From Klebsormidium nitens (taxonomy: Eukaryota > Streptophyta > Klebsormidiophyceae > Klebsormidiales > Klebsormidiaceae), in assembly GCA_000708835.1 (NCBI GenBank), contig DF237051.1:26436-90435 (forward strand): a stretch of 64,000 nt of DNA, in the 5' to 3' direction. Shown piece after piece: positions 57,301 to 64,000 of this stretch. A program made the position numbers and the translations under genes. A model generated the notes under the pieces. It was not told the origin of the DNA and made no database searches. It saw only the letters and a list, made by a program, of their open reading frames with translations. Within the stretch, counting starts at the first letter, position 1. Every line of letters starts with the position of its first letter.

Positions 57301-59984
57301 CGAATATTAACACATACAGCAGCGGCTACCGTAAAGCATGTGGTAAAGACGAAGGGTTAAAGTATTGCCGGCAGGATGATGCACGCGCGAGTATAATCGG
57401 ACACGGGCCAGTGGCTTGACCTACGATCGGAACCACTTGCTATCAAGAATTTCAGGGTCCTTAACAGATGGCTGGGAGGCCGGAGCGGGTTTGCGGATCC
57501 TAGATACCAAGAGACTCAAGTGGAATCTGAAGTCCCATGCGTCCTCTGACGCCAAAAAAGAATCAGGACATTACACCGACAACACAAGGCCATAAGAAGG
57601 ACGAGAAATATACTGTGACCACAGGTCAAAACTTAGAGACGTCCAGCGCTGAGAGAAGAAAAAATGCCTTCAAAGAGAGCGAATTCGACAAATTAGGAAG
57701 AAACCGAAATAACGTCAAGAAAAGACAACGTCTACTGGGTTTGACACGAGCGGATTATAAGGCTGACACGAGCGGGTTATAAGGCTAACCCGAGCGTAGT
57801 CCTGGGACTCTGCAACGTCGATGAGAACGGCTTTTCCTTGCGACGCCAGCTCGTGGGCTTCGGTCGCTTCCACCTGCTTCAGACCGCTCTTCTTCAAACT
57901 CCGAAACACCTCTGCACACAAAGGAACCGTTAGACTGGGCGTAGGCCATGCATGGACGAAGCACACGTCAGCAAACCCGAGGCCCACTTTAAGCCCGGCA
58001 AAAACCATTCTTTCTAAGGCTTGAATAAAAGGACTTCACGCGCCTTCAGTAAAAGGACACAGAGGTCCAACAAGGTACTTGTCGGCTCTCGATCTCGATG
58101 GGATACATAGCCTCGTGAGGCTCACCGACGGACTCTTTCGGAAATAACAAAAAGTGTTGGCTTGGATCGGGGAATTGTTAGCCCCCAGGAGAAAAAACGT
58201 TCGGGTGCAACCAAAGCCCAGGAGGACACAACTCAAGTCCTGCTGCAGGGCAGACTTGTAGACCAGACGTGTTTCGTCTTGACAGAAGATCAATCCACTT
58301 GGCCGTCTAAAAGACGCAATATGTTCGAAAGGCCTGTAAGGCATTCCAAAATGGCTATCGTGCTCTGCGCAGGTTCGATTGTATTGGGTGTGATCCACAC
58401 ATTGAACCCTCGTTGCTCACAACTCGCTCTTGAGATCAGGAATATCAAAAGCACGTTAGCGGACCATTTGAGTTAGGGGGGCTCACCGATCCAGGACGTA
58501 TAGGCAAACTCTTCCCCCAGCCAGGTGCGCACCTTGGTGTTCCCTGCCTTTTGGTACTCAACCATCTGCGCCAGCTTGTATTCCTTCGTCTGCTTCGCCA
58601 TCTGCAAGTAATGGGGCTTCAATTTGAATACCGCGTCGATCCTGTGGGGAGCTCATTACATTCGAGGGCTTCATTCGCTTACCTGGAAGGATTTTGACTG
58701 AAGTCGGACACATGCAGTTGAAGGAAAAGAAAGAGTACCGTGTATGTAGGCCGGAGGCTGGGACCCAAGCAATTCCGTTTGCAATTATCCATTGAAGCCT
58801 GGACATTCGCTGTATGGAAGCGTAGGTTAGGTTCACCAGGTCATCTGACAATAAACAATGACTTCCGGAGTTTCAGGCTTAGTTCCAACTCCTATGAGTG
58901 CAGAAGCTCGACTGATCTGCTTCGCAATCGGGGCTGCTATATTTACTCGAGCTGAGAACCGCACAACAAGCGAAGCGAACCGCAGATCCGTCTTGTCAGA
59001 AATTAACCTTCATTCTGGAAAAACACTTGGAGGGTGAAAAGGGTGGCGCATGACTTGGATAACTGTCCAAGGTCTCACAGCCAAGGCACGAAGAATTGAC
59101 AACCGACGCCAGCTAAGAGTTTCTTCTGACTCTCGACTCTTAAAGACTCATTCCTGTAAGACTTCTGGCCACTGCCCATCGATTAAAACAACCATCTACT
59201 CTAATCCCAAATCTAAAATGTCCGTTCTACACCTGGCGGAGACACCCAAATTCTGTGCCCCCAGCAACTTTGGTACCAGAATCTTGCCAGCCACCTAAAG
59301 GAATAGTTACTCAAAGCAAGGATCCATCAACGTTCTCTGTCAATGTAGTGATATTTCAGTTCCCCCTCATTTGATCATATCTCCAAGCACACGCAGGCCG
59401 TGGCCATAACATGCGACTCGGTGTACTCAGTCAACTTGACTCTCCCAGAATGTTGCTCACATCAACTGCGGTAAGTACGAACAATCTAGTTGCAACCACT
59501 CCGGCAGGCATTTAAAAGCAAACGTTAGGCTCTAACACCTCAGCACTGTCACAGATCTCTGCAACTGAAGAAGGCGTCAGATGGCAACAAAGCTCAGTTG
59601 CATAGGGAAAGTCAAGCAACTCACAAAGTTGTCGTATACCCACTTCCCAAAGACGCCTCGATCCCGCCCTTGGGGAGAAGTGTCAAAGTTGAACACCGGC
59701 TCCTCCCCTTCATCAGCGCTCTCTTTCTTCTCCTCCTGTACCTGCTGGTTGCTGCTCGACGCCCTGATCTTCGTCCCAACCCTTTGCTGCTGCCTAAACC
59801 GCGTAAGTTTCACACTGGGTTTGACGCTGGGTTTGTGAGAGATCAGGCACCTATTTTTGAAATGCAGGCTCTTTGAGGACATGGACGAACAGTGAATTTC
59901 AGAAACTTCTGTTGCCCTTGGGTTGGACAGAGCGGGGGCAGTGAGACTGCATGTCGCCTGGGGCAAGGCGAAAGTGGACGCCAT
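54369..59984 (-). CDS. Plastid rhodanese-like domain protein (STR family)
   Basis: Seven minus-strand exons join in phase: 59625-59984, 58487-58601, 57790-57911, 57109-57182, 56522-56562, 55421-55595, 54369-54483; 333 residues, stop TGA. The N-terminus (MASTFALPQATCSLTAPALS, Ser/Thr-rich, then basic up to RASSSNQQ) looks like a chloroplast transit peptide. The rhodanese domain follows in order: VEATEAHELASQGKAVLIDV, then IHAAGAASAPLFRLIQG, MITDFAGTERNPEF, and the active-site loop KPLIVYCQIGGDLET with the catalytic Cys. It closes with DPERTFGRQSRSLKAVYELQ, then GFTNIRHMKGGLSQWSHIGL. Rhodaneses transfer sulfur from thiosulfate or a persulfide; many plastid STR members have unknown substrates. 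The closest match in my memory is the plant STR proteins with a TGTEPNPDF-type block. Two decayed copies of the exon-6 edge lie in the preceding intron. Confidence 0.92.
54916..55132. mobile_element. Small inverted-repeat element with an 11-bp target duplication
   Basis: AAAAACGCAAT occurs at 54916-54926 and 55122-55132. Between them, GTTTAGGTAGGATA and TAGGTAGGATAG at the left (54936-54964) mirror CTATCCTACCTA and TATCCTACCCAAAC at the right (55082-55111), with CCCCGGG and CCCGGG further in. It has no coding capacity. Like the element at 52322 it has an 11-bp duplication, so both may be Mutator-type MITEs. It lies inside the last intron of the rhodanese gene. Confidence 0.65.
55679..55925 (-). 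repeat. Two upstream copies of the rhodanese exon-6 5' edge, with acceptors
   Basis: Exon 6 starts at 55595 after CTCGCAG. Copies start at 55763 (after CTCGCAG) and 55917 (after TTGCAG), each followed by AGCGGAAT and open reading frames closely resembling the exon. The first copy would read ERNPDFAAKALAAAGG then DKSKPLFVYCQFRGAF before TAG. The second reads ERNSKFVAKAFLAAGG then DKSKPLIVYCPTLGDW. Both keep the splice phase of the real exon and the active-site-like VYC. The spacings are 168 and 154 bp. Confidence 0.88.
57740..57796 (-). repeat. 22-bp tandem repeat at the rhodanese exon-3 donor
   Basis: On the minus strand the exon end and donor GCTCGG-GTTAGCCTTATAAC are followed by repeats CGCTCGTGTCAGCCTTATAA and then CGCTCGTGTC. 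The unit is about 22 bp and begins within the last exon bases. Only the first copy is used if exon 3 ends at 57790; the next copy also has GT (CTCGTGTCAG). Confidence 0.75.
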
Positions 59985-61342
59985 CTGGAGTGGCTATGAG
60001 ACTATGCAATGCTGTGAGCAGGGTTTTCTTTGCAACTGTGCAATTAAGCTCTGATGTTGCAGCACCACCTCTGCACCGAAATCACTGCAAGCAACTTGCT
60101 AGCAAACCCAATCCCTGGGGCACTGAAAAGTCAGGTTCTGAGATCGTTGACTGCTTCCGGACGTGAAGTGGTCGCCTTACGGTGCCTTTTGTGCTACTCT
60201 GCTCAGGGAAGGCTCAAGACCGAGACATGCAAGGAAAGCCAGCTAGAGCTCAAAAGCTGCGGCCGTGAACGTGTTCAAACTTCTCCTGGAACCTTACTGC
60301 TTAAAGTTACAAAAGCAGAGGAGAAGCGACAATCTGCAAACTTTGAAATTTGAAGATCGACGATGCCCCTATATTTCCGAGGGTGAGATTAAGATGCCTC
60401 CGAGCTGAGCCAAGCTGAGCGCTCGAATCAGCACACCGCGCTGTACGCGGCTCGATCGAGGCCGCCGAACGATAGGATGGACGGTTGAGATCCACCCTCG
60501 CTTTGTCCCTTGAATATTAGGGTTTGATGATACTCTCACGCCGAGGGAGCGCGGAATGTGCAGCATTGATTGTCATTGGCTGCCTTGAACTTGAAGTTGA
60601 TGGCACGCCTTTATGGCAGGGCAAGGACCGCGCAGGGAGACGCCAATGCACTCAAAACAGGGAGCAAGGAGAACAAATTGGAAAGAATGCCGTTTCCTGG
60701 GGAGGCTTGCGACCCTCGTTGACTTGCAATGCCGTGCAGTCTACTTTCTGATCTTGGATCAAATCCTTGGGCACTCAAGGATGATGGTGTTGCCACGGCA
60801 TTTTCAGCATCTTACAGGCTGCGTCCTCGAGATGAGAAGAAAGAAGCACGGAGATTGACACGCCTGCTAGGACCCCAAGCAGGACCTCACTAATCAAAGT
60901 CGATAGGTCAAGTGCAGAAGGTTTCAGGCAGGAGTGGCTGATACAGCACATGAAACAAGATCCTACTTGCCTCGCTTATGAAGTTAGGGGCCACGCTAAA
61001 GTGCTCAAGAGTCGTAGATTAGACATATTGTCGACCCCTGATGGAAGGGCTGCATTGAACCTATTTGAGCGGAAACTGTGAACCAATCCTACAGCTTTGC
61101 TGACCAACAAGATAAATTCAAAAGATCCAAAGCTTTGTCAACGTAGACATTTTAGAATTAGATCTTTCCACTCACGTACAATTGGGTTTCAGGTGGTTAC
61201 AAGCACCAAATCCAAGAAACAAACCAGTTCGTCTTAAGCAGCTTGCATACCTCATCAATTAGTGTTGTGGAGCAGCTTCCAAGCCAACCCAAAGTCATCC
61301 GTAGCTAACCAGAAGCTAACCAGCCTTAACCCAGAACTAACC
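59985..61342. other. Divergent intergenic region between rhodanese and FAM227 genes
   Basis: It should contain both promoters, since the genes point away from each other. No ORF with family motifs, RNA gene or repeat is supported. Just before the FAM227 ATG, variants of AGCTAACCAG occur (61302-61325). Confidence 0.4.
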
Positions 61343-64000
61343 ATGGCCCGTTCCAGCAGCGCCTTCACTTCTCTAAGCAGCCCCACGTCTAGGCCCAAGT
61401 CTGTCGGCAGCCCGAAATCGGTAGGCAGCCCAAAGTCTGCTCGAATTCCCAAGAAGGAGATAGACTGGGAGCATCATGACTTTCTGGAAGCAGAAGAACC
61501 GGCCCCGGTGTTTGACGAACTGGGGTCCTCATCCCGAGCGCAGAGCAGGAAGGGGGTCCGCTCAAAGGGAAGATCCGCCCAGGCGCGCAGGTATGCAACT
61601 GTTGAGGTGAGCTCACAACTGGCTACCCTCCAGTTATTCTTTCCACTTTTTTGAAGGCTGAATGAGCTGGTCTTTTTGAATGGTGGCATAACTTGGGGAG
61701 CTATTTGTGACCAGAGGATGAGATTTTGTGATGAGCAGTAGTGTGAGGGTTGTATCCATTATGTCATACGTGGTGGGCCAAAGCTCCTGGAGAAATACGA
61801 TATAAGTTGGTGCAAAGCCTGTATGTCCAGCGCCTATCCCTAAGCCCTTCAACCATGGCCTATCTCTAAGCAATTGCCTGCACGCTGTTATGTCGGACCT
61901 CGTCCCTCACAAGCAATTGGGCAAACGTGTTGTCCAACTTCATCAGGGGTCTCCGGCATCAAGGTTTTGCTTCCCTCTGAAATCAGTGAGCTAACAAAAG
62001 TAGGAAGACGAAGTTCCGCAAGAAAGATCTCAAACACTGCCAAACTTTTCTCCCCCAGGAGTGCCCCCTTCCCACCCTGCCGAGGTCAGCCGATCAGCAG
62101 CTCGAGCTACCGTGCAACATCAGAATCGTGCACACGCTGCGCATTCCGGTGGACGAGTTTGAGATCCGCTTTGAGGTGCGCCAGCTCAGTCGTGCACTTC
62201 CAACTTTAGCTTTCTGCTTTCTCTCATGTGTATAATGAATATCAAGCGGAGTGGCTCGAAAGCACTTCTGCGGTCATTAACACTTTGGAGATGTACATTG
62301 CGGCGATGGTCAATGTGCTGATGAGCTGCTGACGGTGCCTTCATATTCTCACCTTCTTACTTGTCAAGACGCCAGCGTAATCAGAATTACACTGGTCAAA
62401 GATTGGTGACAAGCTTTGCAAAGTGAACTCTGTTCTAAATGCACTGGCGTACACTGCATGACCCGACTGCACTCCCCTCAAGTGTCGAATTAGGAGCAGT
62501 TGTTCCTCATGCATATGATGCGGTGCAGGCCCCTCGCGCCAAAGCGGCATGGAAGCAGTGGGCCCTGTCATCGCTGTGTCTGGAGATCTTCCGGGACGCC
62601 TTCTGGTGGATCCTGGCGGAGGAGTTCAAGGTCAGATAACGAATTCCGGCACTTTCATGGCATCGATCGGGATCAACTACATTGAGGCCAACTTATGTGG
62701 CTCAATCAGGAACATATTGCTCCTAATTCGGCTTCTTCGTATCGTTTCGACTTCGTCATTCGTTTTCATGAGTGCACGCTCGCATAACCGCCCGAGCTGA
62801 GGAACTGTCCGATTACAGCAGCTCTCCCATTCGAAACGTTTTTTGTGGCTTTGTAGACTCTTACATGCCCTTCCTCACCACGTTTGCCAAGCTCTGTGCT
62901 CTGGCGTGAAAGTCGAACTAAAGGTTTTTGGCTACCGTCCTTCATTGTTCTTTTCAAGGAGTCGGTCAGAAGTCTGCATTTTCATGTCCGTACGATAGGG
63001 AGGCAATATGCTGGCCTGGTCACGAAGCCACGCAAGGAAATTGACCGGACGCCAGGGAGGCCTCAAATGGTCCGATCAGGACCTCGGTTTCCGCGGCTAA
63101 CCCTTGAACACTCGGTCACTGCAGTTTAAAAACCCTTCTACACCCTTCGGTCACTCCAATCCTTAACTCCTTCCAAACGCTCGGTCACCGCATTCCTAAC
63201 CCTTTCTAAACCCTCCGTCGTCGGAATCCTAAGCCTCGTAACCCCTCAAAAGTCCACATATCAGCCCCTTCCAAATGTTCAAAGTCCGCAAACTCAAATG
63301 CTTCCATTCCTCTCGAAGTCCGCGTCTCTAACTCGCTGCGTCTATCACAGAAGCAAGCGCCAGATGCGGCTGCGCTGCAAGGCTTTGTGTTCGACCGTAT
63401 TGCCAACAATTACACCAAGCTTTTGCTTCCCGACGGCGAGAAGCAAGCACAGCCTAACGACGGGTACCTTGAGGTAGGCGGTACCGACTTTGATGACGTT
63501 ATTGGCGCCTCATCAGCCATTAATGAACAATTGTTTGGGTGCCAATTGTTGGGGCGCCACTTGCCCTGTCAGCTGTCGCATAGTACTCCTTCAGATTCGA
63601 TTGTTAGGGAACCCCTGAACGCAGAAGCCACTCCGGGCCTGATCGACCCCCGTCGATTCATGGTAAAGTCAGAGTCTAAGTCAGTATGCAAGTGACAGAG
63701 TAAGTTGTCAAGCATGAGTTCAGCAGGCACCTCCTTTGACTACTCACTCCCTGAGACACGTCCTCGAAATTATCGAATTGGAAGTCCTAGAGCTAAACTC
63801 CCGCGCCCCCCGCATTTTGCAGATCTTGGCTCTGGTTCAGGCACAGGGCCTGCTGCGCGCCTTCCAGGTGGCATTCCCCAAGTCGAAGCACAAGTTTAAC
63901 GAGGCCTTCTACCGGCGCGTGCTGCGTCACATCACGCAGTGGACCGTAGGTGAGGGAGGCAGCTGTCCGTTCGGGCAAGCGTTTCGTTCCGTGAATTATC
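61343..64000 (+). CDS. FAM227-domain protein, partial (runs off the right edge)
   Basis: Exons 61343-61606, 62059-62175, 62529-62630, 63351-63473 and 63823-63949 keep phase through GT-AG introns. ATG 61343 opens a Ser/Pro-rich head with three KSVGSPK-like repeats (coding tandem repeat near 61397-61440). The domain reads NIRIVHTLRIPVDEFEIRFE, then LCLEIFRDAFWWILAEEFK, FDRIANNYTKLLL, and ILALVQAQGLLRAFQVAFPK then FNEAFYRRVLRHITQWTVG. The FWW, RIANNY and final W of QWTxG are hallmarks of the FAM227 family, which is mostly found in flagellated eukaryotes and linked to cilia. Molecular role is not known. The C-terminal part lies past the window. Confidence 0.75.
63105..63250 (+). repeat. Degenerate tandem repeat in a FAM227 intron
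   Basis: The motif CTCGGTCAC or TTCGGTCAC recurs near 63112, 63148 and 63180, each followed by a C/T-rich AACCCTTTCTAAACCC-like run. The unit is roughly 35-45 bp and irregular. It lies upstream of exon 63351. Confidence 0.55.

Noticed and set aside
1-64000. CRISPR arrays, bacterial operons, phage genes
   Set aside because: The DNA is eukaryotic with spliced genes. No regular direct-repeat and spacer array is present.

Overview
The window looks like nuclear DNA of a streptophyte, most likely a charophyte green alga. The reasons are compact multi-exon genes with GT-AG introns, a plant-type initiator tRNA-Met, a plastid-targeted rhodanese protein, a land-plant-length Brr2 helicase, and a FAM227 gene, a family associated with flagella. 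A Klebsormidium-like genome would fit, but the species is an inference. The sequence is a draft: 257 Ns lie at 52002-52258, and several genes carry one-base lesions that could be real or errors.

Layout. Minus strand 1-3406: an exonuclease V (EXO5) gene with a long disordered N-terminus containing a PCNA-binding (PIP) motif; its 3' end runs off the left edge. Plus strand about 5056-8390: a degraded beta-lactamase-related serine hydrolase. Minus 9820-10974: an F-box protein. Minus 12266-20807: a many-exon coiled-coil protein that I cannot name. Region 24319-25576: initiator tRNA-Met and two tRNA-like repeats. Plus 26885-41733: the spliceosomal RNA helicase BRR2 in 16 exons (2196 codons plus stop). 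Minus 43268-44662: an unusual U-box plus vWA-like protein. 46294-51878: a complete PIF/Harbinger DNA transposon with 19-bp terminal inverted repeats, a CTA target duplication, a Myb-like ORF and a transposase broken by one stop codon. 52322-55132: small inverted-repeat elements around the N gap. Minus 54369-59984: a 7-exon plastid rhodanese protein (333 residues). Plus 61343 to the right edge: a FAM227 protein, partial.

The most striking pattern is at the splice sites. In at least three unrelated genes (EXO5, BRR2, rhodanese) the edge of an exon, together with its splice site and adjoining intron sequence, is tandemly duplicated into the neighbouring intron, usually in units of about 110-180 bp. 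Copies of a 3' exon edge lie downstream and copies of a 5' exon edge lie upstream, and many keep a usable GT or AG. They are arrays of decoy or alternative splice sites, and no standard feature type describes them.

The genes do not form a functional operon-like unit. The housekeeping genes (BRR2, EXO5, rhodanese) are interspersed with transposon-derived sequence.
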